Source of the DNA: Ricinus communis
Lineage: Eukaryota > Streptophyta > Magnoliopsida > Malpighiales > Euphorbiaceae
Length of the DNA: 64,000 bases
Assembly: GCF_019578655.1 (NCBI RefSeq)
Contig: NC_063265.1
Location: 3,258,501 to 3,322,500 of the forward strand
Reading direction: 5' to 3'
Made by a program: the position numbers and the translations under genes. Positions 36,715 through 47,897 of this stretch are shown one piece after another. The notes beneath the pieces were generated by a model. The model had not been told where the DNA came from, made no database searches, and saw only the letters and a program-made list of their open reading frames with translations. Position 1 is the first letter of the stretch. Every line of letters begins with the position of its first letter.

Positions 36715-39287
36715 TGTTACGACCCGATCTGTAGGCCGATGAATGGCACTAGGAAATGGGTAGACTTAAGGTCACCAAGACTCGTAGTAAGCCTGACTAG
36801 TCGATATTTCAGATATGCATATATAAACATATTATTAAAACAGTCCAACATGTCATTCACAAGTCTCGATCAGGACATTAATAATATTCCACAATTTGTT
36901 AGACCATAACAAACATAATATATTAGGTATACTATAAAGGAGACTATAATTTTAAATAATTAAAAGTTAAAAATATAAAAGTATAAATTATTTACAATAG
37001 GCCCGATGAAGAAGGAAGTCGGGCTGTCAAACACATGACGACGGGAAACCTAACTGTCACTTGAAAAATTAAAGTTGAAACTATTAGCCTCAAAAGTGAG
37101 TTAAAATCATATAATCATATATCAATTACAGTCTCCTCATTAAATCGGAATAATATGTCATATTATATTAAAACATATGTCATGCTATAATTCAAAAGAA
37201 ATACAATTGAAATAATTATGGGACAAGTGCCTTAGTAGAACCGTAACCCCAATACTAGTAGTCTTTCGGCTCTCTTATTCCAATAGGTCTGGCGCCTAGA
37301 GAGCGAGCTCAACCATGATCCTTAAATCCAACTTGGACATTTGATTCCCAAATAAGCCAGCGCCCAAAGAGCAATGCTCGATCAGGGTAAAACCTAAAAA
37401 TAACCGTTACTACATGTTTCTGATTATTACCGTGCGCACGCGGTCCTGATGCAATCCATCAAGTGGCATGTTCTACTGTCGCCTCATCTCAATGTCACAA
37501 TTATAACATTTGTAATAATTATAATAAGTAAATATAATTTATTCATTAACATATTGAGAATTAAAATTTAGTAGTCTCGGGCGTAGCAAATATGCAAATT
37601 ATGTATAATAATAATAATAGTATTAAAATAACATTAACATGAAATCGATAATAACGAAAATAAATTTACTAATAATGCTAATAATATTCGTGATTTATCA
37701 ATCAAATAAAATTACTCATAATAACGATAATAAATATTATAATAATTATTAATCAATTAAAATCGCATTTAATTTAGATATGACAAAGGTACAGTCGATT
37801 ATATGACTTTAACTCACAGTTTTACCGCGCTCTGCAGTCTGCTCCTACGCTTCGGGTGGAGCTGGCTGGATGGGCGGATTATTTGTTCACGAAAATACTC
37901 AGTTAATAAGATATTCTTAATTTTTTTTTGGCCTAGACTCCTAGATTAGACTGCCTAAAAAAATTCAGACTCTGAAATTCTACCTAAAATTCGACAGAAC
38001 CTCTTATAAAATATAGACATTTACTCCCCGTATAAGGGGTCCAAAACCTGCTAGAAATACTTCAAATATTTTGCAATTAATTAACAGGAGTCAGGCCACC
38101 AAAACTACATAATTTTTTTCGACTCCACAACACACCACAGATCACAATTTCCTCACAGACGGTCCGACATAATATTTATTTCGACAACCAACTCACACAA
38201 AATTTTCTGGTATTTAAACTGATTCCATACAACCACATCTACTACAAAATAAAACAATAATTAATTGTACCAATTAATTGTAATATTTATATTTAAGTCA
38301 CAATTAATTGAATCTAATTAAATTAATTTATCTATAATTAATAATCAATAGCAACAATATTTTTTAAAATTATAAAATAATTTTTAAGGTCCAGATAAAA
38401 TTATACTGAGCCGAAAATTTAAAATTCTGCGCGTCCGGAAAACACCGGGGTCCAAAAGCCGATACTGCCAACTGTGTCGGAATTCAAATCCGGAAGCGCC
38501 TATGCAAAGCTTGAGTTGCAAGGAGTCCGAAAATGCAAAAGTTTTGGCTGAAAACTCGCTGGAAGATACCAGATCATGGCTGGAAAGGCGCTGCTCGGGT
38601 GAGGCTTCGCCGAGGCTGCCGGCGACGAAAAACGATAGGGAAAGCTTGGCTTGGGGGTTTTTGACGGTGAGGAGTTTAATTAATTCTATACAAATAAGAA
38701 CCAATCCCAATGAAAAGACAGAATAAATTGGGTTGGTAAGTAATACCACTCTTTAGAAAACTAGTAGGGATATGCAAGAACAAACTATTTTTATTGGAAA
38801 CATTCCTCTAATGAATTCCCTGAGAACTTTTATAATAACTGAAAATAAAAAGAAGTTTATATTAAGATTTAAGAAATCAAATAATTTAAAAAAAACTTAT
38901 ATTTGGTACAGGAAGCCATGATCTGATAGATTTATCAATCTTATTATAAATAAATCTTATATACGTATAAATAGCAATATAAATTGATTTTGTGTCCTGG
39001 AATCAAAGAAAGATAGGCAGTACGATGGCGACAGGAGCTAGCTTGGTTGCGGTAACTCCTTCTCTTCCTTGCTTGGCGTCGGCAGCGAGGGGAAAGGAAG
39101 AAGGAGGAGAATGGCGCGGCAGTGAGGGAGGGGAAAGAAGGACGACGGCGGCGGGAGCTAGGAGGCGATGGGGGACGGAAGGGAAAAGAAAGAAAAAAGA
39201 AGAAGAAGAAAGGGGGGTAAGGGTGAAAGAAGATTTTTTTTTTTTGGTTTTTATATAATAATATTATTATTTATTTATGATAGGGTA
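36715..39287 (+). mobile_element. 2.6-kb LTR-like insertion (possible solo or truncated Ty3/gypsy LTR)
   Basis: The array sequence is broken exactly at 36714/36715, where TGTTACGACCCGATCTG begins, and resumes at about 39288 with ATAATGGTGCTTAA. Short TTAAT/ATAAT flanks may be a target duplication. The insert is richer in GC than the array and carries phrases typical of plant gypsy LTRs: TGTTACGACCCG start, two related modules near 37283-37390 (GGCGCCTAGAGAGCGAGCTC and AGCGCCCAAAGAGCAATGCT), GTGCGCACGCGGTCCTGATG near 37432, and a GA-rich tract near 39170-39230. No TG...CA right terminus is seen, so it may be a truncated LTR. No coding region is present. Confidence 0.55.
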
Positions 39288-39669
39288 TAATGGTGCTTAA
39301 TTTTTAAATGATCAAGCACATACCGAGCAATCTTAATATAGAAATATGTACTTAAATAAAGAAAAAAGATATTGATATTTTTAAACTTTGTTGCACTATA
39401 ATATTGTAAGATTTAAATTGAGAATATATGATAATAATAGTTGTATAAAATATAGCAAATAGACCAAAATATTTAAGTCTATTTTTAATCTCAACATTAA
39501 AAAATTATCAGTTAAAAATTTATAATTTATATCTAAGTCCGCTATTAATATTATTCTTAATATTTAAAAAATTTAAAAATAAAAGAATAACAAGTGTAGA
39601 AATGGACAAGTTTATTTTAAAAATTGTGAGCACTAATAATTTTAAAATAAAAATTATAAGTATTTTAAT

Positions 39670-40160
39670 GATAGCATTAACTTAGTTTTGATAGTTTAAA
39701 TATCATAGTAGATGAGAAGTTATAATTTGAATATATTTTAGTATTTTAATAAAATATCTGCATAGTAAAAAAAAAATTACAGTTCTAATTTAGGCCAACT
39801 GTAAATAAAAATAAATTTTTATCGTAATAAATTATAAATTTTTTAAATTTTATCTTAAATTTTTTTTATATAGTAATATTTGTATATATATAATTTTAAA
39901 AAATATTATGTTATATTATTTTTTTATTATTTTATTATTTTATTTATAATATTTATTTATATAATTGAACAAAATATTTATTATTTTAATTTTAATTTTT
40001 TTTATTATATATGTTTATATTGACATTTAAGCAAGAATAAATGCGGAGTCCCTCCGACATAACTAAGATCAGTTTTAGTTTCACTATCAAAGCTCTTTGG
40101 CAAACCAATTTCAGTTCCAAAACTAATCTAAAAATAACCGCCCATCCTTGCCGTTTAAAT
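39670..40160. other. AT-rich spacer upstream of the pectate lyase gene
   Basis: AT-rich sequence to about 40030, then a more complex leader before the ATG at 40161. An in-frame upstream ATG at 40041 would add 40 residues with no family resemblance, so this stretch is taken as the 5' UTR. No TATA box stands out. Confidence 0.4.
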
Positions 40161-40465
40161 ATGGGAAATTCCCACGGCCATGGCCACCACCATCGCAAGA
40201 ATCCTATTCATAACGGCGCCAACCCCAAAACTGAAGCTGCTCCACCTCCTCCAGCCGTTAATAAGCACGGATTGCAGCCACTAAACCAGAATCAAAATCA
40301 GGACCTGAAGCAAAACACTATGGTAACCTCTTTACCTTATGCTCATGTTGACTCAAGCTTGCGAGCCCTCGCTGGCCAAGCTGAAGGATTCGGCCGCTTT
40401 GCCATTGGTGGGTTCCACGGCCAGCTCTATCACGTCACTACCTTATCAGGTCATTTTTCATATAT

Positions 40466-40501
<36 letters not shown>

Positions 40502-43500
40502 ATACCTGTTATCTTTTTTCCTCTAAAAAGAAATTGGGAATCAATATTGATATTGACATGGATTTTGTATTTCTTTCTTTAGTTGCATTATATAGTCGCT
40601 AATTTTTTTAATTATATTTAGCTCTACTTTCTTAATTGTAAAGATAGAATTATTAGATTGTGAGGCAGAAATACAGTGTTAATTGATTAAGGTCATGTTT
40701 AATACACCTCGGAAATGGAATGGACATAGAGATGGATGCCTAGATCCAAGGATCCTATGCCAAAGTTATTTAGGAATAACTAAATACAGTTTGATGGCCC
40801 TCATTTTAATTATAAATTCAAATAGATGTCATCTCTGCTAAAATTCAAATAATTCAGATGCAAAAATATAATAAAAGAAGACTTGGATTCTTTGTATACC
40901 AAACAATGATGAATCCCATTTCAAGATTCGAATTCCATTCCCCTTTCTGATACGTGCCATAAGATTCCACCATGGAACTTCTGTTGATGGTTGGCTAGAA
41001 TTTTAGGTTATAGTATACTTTCATATGCAGATATTGGAGACATCTTGAAGCTTTCTACTATCATGTGTAACTTTTTCAGTGCCTTCATTTACATGGGAGT
41101 TCAGAATTTAGGAAATTCTGAATTCTGGCTATACTATTTTCATTTTCTATTCTTGAATTTAGCAATATGAGAATATGGTTATGCTTTGAACAAAACCTAC
41201 TGTTCTTCTGGTTTGAATTATCTGGACAATGATTTGCTTCTTGAGATCACCTTTCTATGTGGATCATGCAACAATTTGTGGTACACTATATTGATTGGTA
41301 CTGTTAATCTAAGCTTATACCAAGATTTGCATCATCACAGATGATGGACCAGGATCACTTAGGGATGGATGCCGGAAAAAAGAGCCTCTTTGGATAGTCT
41401 TTGAAGTGTCAGGAACCATTCATCTACATTCTTACTTGAGCGTATCATCTTATAAGACAATTGATGGCCGGGGTCAACAAATAAAACTCACTGGAAAAGG
41501 TTTGAGGCTCAAGGAATGCGAGCATGTCATTGTTTGCAATTTAGAATTTGAAGGTGGCAGGGGACATGATGTTGATGCCATTCAGATAAAGCCCAAGTCA
41601 AAGCACATATGGATAGACCGTTGCAGCCTTCGCGATTATGATGATGGGCTGATAGATATCACACGAGAAAGCACAGATATTACCATATCTAGGTGAAACT
41701 ATATCCCATTTAGAGGAACTGCTCTTTTTTCTCCCTTCAGCTTTTCATTTCATGTCTTTAACTGCTATTTCAGGTGCCACTTTTCACAGCATGACAAGAC
41801 AATGCTCATTGGAGCAGATCCATCTCACATTGGAGACAGATGCATTCGAGTAACCATTCACCATTGTTTCTTTGATGGGACTCACCAACGGCATCCTCGT
41901 GTTAGATTTGGAAAAGTACATTTGTATAATAATTACACAAGAAACTGGGGCATTTATGCTGTTTGTGCCAGTGTGGAAGCTCAGGTGATAATACTTTTAC
42001 ATTTATCCTTTTTCATGAATTTAACATCTTTCTGTTCTGAGACTATTTAACATCTTGCTATTATCTTTTGCCATCAGATATATTCCCAATATAACATTTA
42101 TGAAGCAGCACAGAAGAAGGTTGCATTTAAGTATCTTACAGAGAAGGCAAGTTCTTTTCTATTCTTCTTACATAAAAGCTGGATTTTCATGATCATTTAG
42201 TTGATTCATAGTCTATCATTAGAAGATTAAGTAATCCTGAAGAAAATAGGAATGTGGAATTTTGTTCATGTTTGGCTCAAAAATTTCTAATTTCAATTTG
42301 AAATGTACCAGACCTCACAAATTGCCTATTTGGACCATGGCTGTATTCTCCAATCCCCATCAAAGGATCAATAATGAATCCAAGTAGCAATGTTTTTGGA
42401 TTCCTTGATTATTTTATTTATTTAGGTTTTGACTGAATCTGGTGATAGAAAGATATCAACATGTTAGAGATTTTAAGAGAAAAATTGAAATTCATGTTAG
42501 AGATTTTAAGAGAAAAATTGAAATTCATGCAGAAAATGACTGAAGTTTTGATGTTTTTATTGAGTATTTGATCATGCCAAACAAAATTTTTTGGGTGTAA
42601 ATAATTTTATAACTGTAATTAAATTTTCCTCTAAATACAGCCTGACACATAAGCATATTACATGCCTAATGATTCGTCTGCAGTTATTTTTGTATGGAGA
42701 TTCAATTAATATCCAATGGATTGAGATACTGAAATCCAATACTTATAAATACACCTAAGTGTTTCATTCTAGTGCCAATATTTGGCCTGTTTATATTGTT
42801 CTTTTTTCCTAGCTTTTGTGCATATCCTCCTTGGCTTCCTTGCCAGTGTTCATTTGTTCTGTATGTGTGGGCATGTCTGCATTTTTCTGTTTGCGGATGG
42901 TGGGTTGTGTTGAATTATGTAGCAGTACAGAAGATTGAGGCTAAAACTTTACCTGGCAGCTATTCTTTACAGTTGCATTGCAATAAATCTCTTACTGCTG
43001 GAAGACAGCAATTCAATCAAATGGTTTTCCACCTGGAAGATGTATTATTATTTACATTAGATTGAAGTAGCAAGTCAAGCATCGTCCTTATTTTATTAGT
43101 TTGAAGGCCTTTGCTATCCTTCAAAAGTTTGTTAATTAGTTTCTTGTGGCATCTAAATCTAGCTCTATATAGACACACTACTGCCGACCCTACAAGAAAA
43201 GGCCATCTAACAGGAAAAAGGCTGGCCATATAATATGTGCCTGATGGAAGAAAAAACTTCAAGAATGATTCTCATGATCACTAGGATCAGATTAGGAATT
43301 TCCTTTTTAATGCCTGTTTAGCAGTCTTATGTGAATATATGCAAGTGCTAGTCATATCTGGTTCATGGGTTTCCAATCAGTGAACCTCCACTAAGCTTTT
43401 CCCATGAAGCATGGAGATTGATCTGAATACAAAATGGACGTTAGAATAAACTGTAAGTAACTTTTTGCAGGATGATACTTCACATTTAAGTAGTCAGAAA

Positions 43501-43904
43501 CACATTATAGGCGATTAATATTTTATTCTTTGAGATATCTTATTTACTCTAATTCACATTTTATTGGTCCAATTTATTCCGCCTGTTAGATCTAGGTTAC
43601 TTTGGCAGTTGTCAATCTGTGGTTTGTTTATCGAGATTGAATCATCCGCCATGTTATGGCTTTTCAGGCGGCTGACAAGGAGGAAGCTGTGAGTGGCTTC
43701 ATAAGGTCTGAAGGAGACTTCTTCGTGAGTGGAACTCAAGCAGGCTTAATGTCGGAAACTGTTGAACACTGTACATTTAATCCCAGAGAATACTACCCAA
43801 CATGGACGGTGGAGGCCCCTACAGATGCTCTTAAAAATGTCCTCCAGCATTATACTGGATGGCAATGTGTTCCACGTCCAACCGATCAGATATCGACTGC
43901 ATAA
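40161..43904 (+). CDS. pectate lyase-like protein (polysaccharide lyase family 1), no signal peptide
   Basis: Five exons: 40161-40449, 41341-41692, 41774-41984, 42078-42146, 43668-43904, giving 385 residues. Phases (1,2,0,0) are consistent. Introns 1-3 are GT-AG; intron 4 (1.5 kb) has a GC donor in AAG|GCAAGT. PL1 enzymes cleave de-esterified homogalacturonan by beta-elimination with calcium. Visible: VDSSLRALAGQAEGFGRFAI (63-82), DDGPGSLRDGC (97-107), IWIDRCSLRDYDDGLIDI (186-203, calcium region), MLIGADPSHIGDRCIRVTIH, and HPRVRFG (254-260), where Arg256 aligns with the catalytic arginine. The N-terminus is His-rich (MGNSHGHGHHHRK) and Pro/Gln-rich with no secretion signal, unlike typical cell-wall pectate lyases. 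It resembles the Arabidopsis At3g55140 group. Whether it acts on pectin or elsewhere is unknown. Confidence 0.9.
40469..40498. repeat. CT microsatellite in pectate lyase intron 1
   Basis: About fifteen CT units lie just after the exon 1 donor site. The plus-strand frame that reads through it is intronic. Confidence 0.85.
42460..42525. repeat. exact 33-bp tandem duplication in pectate lyase intron 4
   Basis: The 33-bp unit beginning CATGTTAGAGATTTTAAGAG occurs twice in direct, identical succession (42460-42492 and 42493-42525). Perfect identity suggests a recent event. Confidence 0.9.
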
Positions 43905-45657
43905 CCAAGTTGGAGAAAGATTATCTATTTACTTACAGGGGATGAGGAGTGGGGAGTAAGTTCTAGAGTTGGAGGCACTCTATGCATCAATCTTGATGGC
44001 GCATTAATTATCTTATGGTGAGATTTGTGGAGGGTTTTTGTCCCTTATATATAGTCCACTACTTACGCCTTCTAATGGACCAATTAAAATACGAATATAT
44101 AATATATATATATATAAATTGCAAAATTTCTAGCATTTTGTTCCTGTATCACTTATTTTCACTTTCTTGCATTCCTTACGAATGTAATGGAGCATGATAG
44201 GATGTAACAGGAAATATCATAATAACAAACAGTAAAGCTAGTAATTTATTTCATCTCTTTTAGTTCAGTCTACCAAACTGAAAAATTATTTCATTGATGT
44301 GTATAGTTACAAGTTGGCTAATCTAGTGGTGGGTATTTAGTTGTAGATTATATTCCTCCAAGTATCATTGTGATATCAGTACCCGTCCTGCATCTACTTT
44401 TGTTGCTTTCGTTCATATGCAAGCTCCTGCATTATCACCTTTCAATGATGCTTCATTACAGTTTCACTCAAGACTGAAAATTCATGACATTAATACAGAA
44501 TGACCAGGCAGCCAATAAATGGTGGGTGTTCACTTGTCGGTGCTCTCTCTCTCTCCTACATGTAAGTATCATAATGATTAGAGCAATGTATTGAATCATC
44601 CATTAGAGGACCACATCTGCTTTGCAGGGTTTGGTTGTATTTTCAGAAGCAATGAATAAGTCATTATTAAGTCTTGAGATAGTGAAAGTTGAAATGGCTA
44701 ATGGCCACTATTTAACATGCAATTAAGATGTGTTGTTTGAGACCCGGCATCTAAATTTGGAACGCAAGTTGCTTTCCTTCTCAAAAATAATTAGGCCATT
44801 TCCCTTTTGATTTTCCTTTTTATCTGAAAGTTGGACTTTTATTATGTCTGACCAGTATGCCATAATCAATTGATTGGAATTTTGAGATTTATAAAATGGT
44901 GAATTTATAAACTGACTATTTGGGTACTGTCATTTATTTTTATTGTGAATTATACTTGTATTTCATTTATATTTATTTATTTATTTATTGATGTTTTATG
45001 ATCAAGCGGTGGTTATAATTTGACTTACTATTCTATATATGGGAAATGTCATATGCATCATATGTTTCAAGTATTAAAATTAGTCATTTACACACAAAAT
45101 GTCTCCTTTTTACCAAATCTCTATTTGGTAGTTGTTGGCCATTGCTAGCTCACACTCTGGCTTTCAAATGCATCATTTAAAGCTGTAGAGTTCCATAATT
45201 AACAAACAAATTTGATTAATGGGAAAATTCATCTCGAGTCATTGCCCCTCAAATTCTGCTGGCAGACCAATGCCCCATTTCTCGAAAGGAAGAAATCTAT
45301 TACTGTCACTATCCATGTAATTCAAAGACATGTCTGACAGCTAATGAAGATGCTGGAACCCCCCCTTTTTCTTTTCTGTTTTCTTTATTATTCTTATTTT
45401 GTGTTATTTCTGAATACAAAATAGGCTAAACCCGGAACAAAACAAACAAACTACTGACGAAAATAGCTAACACCAATTGTATCACCTGACAGCAGCTGAG
45501 ACAAACCATTGGGAGGAGTAACATCCGAACTTTAGTAGATTTAGATATGATATTCAAATCATCCTTGAAACCTGACTAACCAATAGAATTGATAACACTA
45601 ATCAATAGAATACAATCTCTTCATATTTAGAATTCCTTACGGCCATTGGCCAACTTC

Positions 45658-45704
<47 letters not shown>

Positions 45705-47890
45705 CTGTGTGTGTGTCATAGAACATTGCCGAAGATGAGGTTTTAATGTGATGCTTCGTCTTAACTGAAAAGCAAGAAAGGGTAAATTTTAGATTTTGAC
45801 AATTCATTCCATATTTGCATAATTGTGTGGTGAGAACTATTATTGCTGCTACTGCTATGTCTATGTCAATATATAAATAAAAAGACAATGACTATTCATT
45901 TATTAAATTATTTTCTGTCAATAAAGATAATGAGACCGTTATTTAGAATCCAGCTCTTATTCGATATCTTTATACAAATTGTTGAAGCTTTAAGTCTTGC
46001 ATGCTTGCAGTCTTGTACGAGTCTTTTTTAATTAATAAATTTAGTCGAATATGTTTTTGCGACTTCTAAGAGTCAAATCTTTTAATATATCTCAATCGCT
46101 TCTTAAAATATGATTTTCTTAATTTAAGTCTTTTTTATCTTGTGAGTTTTTACTTTAACTGCGATTATTCTCTATTATATAGTTTACAGTCTATTAGAAT
46201 ATCTTCAATAGTGCTCTTTATTTTAAAAAGTATCTTTTATTTAATAAAGAGTATTTTTACTTATCAAGAGTAGAGATTTTTTTTTGAGTCCAATGCTTTC
46301 TTTATTTTTATTATTATTTTACTTTATCCATCAATATTAATATTTTAAATTGTTTTTCTTTTTCTTAGAAAGAAAAAGAAAATTTATTTTTTTTAAATAA
46401 AACCAAAACACAATGGATATCAATTGATAAAATATATAAAAACTTGTAATGTATTAATAACAATAAGGATAAAAAGTGAATTTGGCTCTTTAAATGTAAA
46501 GAGCTAAATCCATTTTCTATTTTATATTTAAAAAATTAAAAAAATATTTTGGAGTCTTATTTTGTTGAATAACTCTTTATAATAAAGAGTTTTAGCTTAT
46601 ATAAATAGTCATTTGGAGATGCTCTTAGTTCTTTTTATTTATTTTCTTTTTTTTGTTGGGTATTTCCTCTTCTTGATATATAAAAAAAAATTAACACTTT
46701 AAATATCTAATTTTTATTGAAGATATACTAAATACACATTAAAAATATTTTATAATAATTTGAACAAACATATTAAATTTTGTTTCATTCTCTATCGATG
46801 AAGACAAGCGGTTCATATATTTTACTTAATGGTCATTTCAACCTGGAATGAATTTGGATCTAAATATGTTTGCTGCATTTGAGAATCCCACATTGTGATT
46901 CATTGCTATGGGTAATAATTCTTGCCTTCTAAATTATTCACTTTATTCCAGCAATATTATTTGTATCTTGGAAGTTACTTCTAATTAGAGCCTTTGATTC
47001 AAAGAAACATAGTAGACGTGGAGTCATTATTTTATTATATTCAAGAAATATTTTTTTCATTAAACAAGTATAAGCCATTTATTTCCATTTTCTTTTTTTA
47101 TAAAATAAAACTAACCTAGTAAAGTTGAATTATACGTGCGTATAATGAATAGCTATGTAGATAAACCATGTGTTATTCATTTACATATATTTAAAATAAA
47201 ATACAAAGATAATGGCCAGATTGATAGGTTTTGTAGGTCAGAATAATATTTATCAGTCATGATAAACGTTTTCACTATATAATAGTATTAATATTCACAT
47301 GTTGTTTTACTAATATAATATGACGGTATTGAGTAGCATTTGTCTACATCCAAAGTTATAAGAAACCACTACTTTATGATATTCAAGTAATTTGAGCTAA
47401 ATAAAAAACAAAAATTGTAGGTCTCTTTACTGTTTTTTTTTTTTTCATTAAAGTTTCATTTTTTAGTCTACCGCCTAGATTCTTTTTTTTTTTTGTTATT
47501 AATTAATTTTAATATATAATTATTAATTTTATTTTAAGAGTTTTATAATTTTTTTTTTATAAGAGTTTTATGATCATCCATTACAGAAGTATCGAATTCT
47601 TTCTCTATGTAAATGATGAAGAAAAAAAAAATCAAATTTAATATTTAAACAATCGGATTCGTTAAAAGATATATATAAAGTTGATATATGCTTAGTGCTA
47701 CCGAGTGGAGCGTTTTCTCCATAAAATTATAAATTCTTACTCCGTCAACACGATAAATGATTGTTATGAGTATATTTCTTTATTTATATTTCTTGATGTT
47801 AATTTTTCAAATTTTTAAAAGCGAGAAAGTTGTGCAACAAAAAATAATGCTAATGACAATTAAAAAGAAAAAAAAATAATAATATTCTGT
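43905..47890. other. intergenic region between pectate lyase and EXO70H
   Basis: It contains the pectate lyase 3' UTR, a compound TA/TG microsatellite at about 45658-45717, and AT-rich sequence. No gene was recognised. The last part before 47898 is the EXO70H 3' UTR. Confidence 0.5.
45658..45717. repeat. compound (TA)n(TG)n microsatellite
   Basis: A run of TA units followed directly by TG units with one TC interruption. It is likely polymorphic. Confidence 0.85.
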
Positions 47891-47897
47891 AAAGTTC

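Larger units (their letters stand above)
34070..39670. repeat. tandem array of ~1.36-kb units, interrupted by an insertion
   Basis: Three copies share the landmark AACAAGTGTAGAAATGG at 34301, 35665 and 39589. Unit A is 5'-truncated (about 34070-35342), unit B complete (about 35343-36714), unit C 3'-truncated (about 39288-39670). A-to-B offset is 1364 bp. B-to-C offset is 3924 bp, or 1351 after removing the 2573-bp insertion at 36715-39287. Other shared landmarks are TTGCACTATAATATTG and ATGGTGCTTAATTTTT at unit starts. Units are AT-rich and non-coding. Units A and B each contain a ~500-bp palindrome. Confidence 0.8.

Noticed and set aside
38384..38749. Minus-strand frame of 121 codons
   Set aside because: It is inside the LTR-like insertion and matches no retroelement protein; GC-richer LTR sequence yields such frames by chance.
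38992..39258. Plus-strand frame of 88 codons rich in Gly, Glu and Lys
   Set aside because: It is a translation of the GA-rich LTR tract and is low complexity.
40041..40160. Upstream in-frame start for the pectate lyase
   Set aside because: The extra 40 residues resemble no family member and contain no signal peptide; the MGNSHGH start looks more like the known group.
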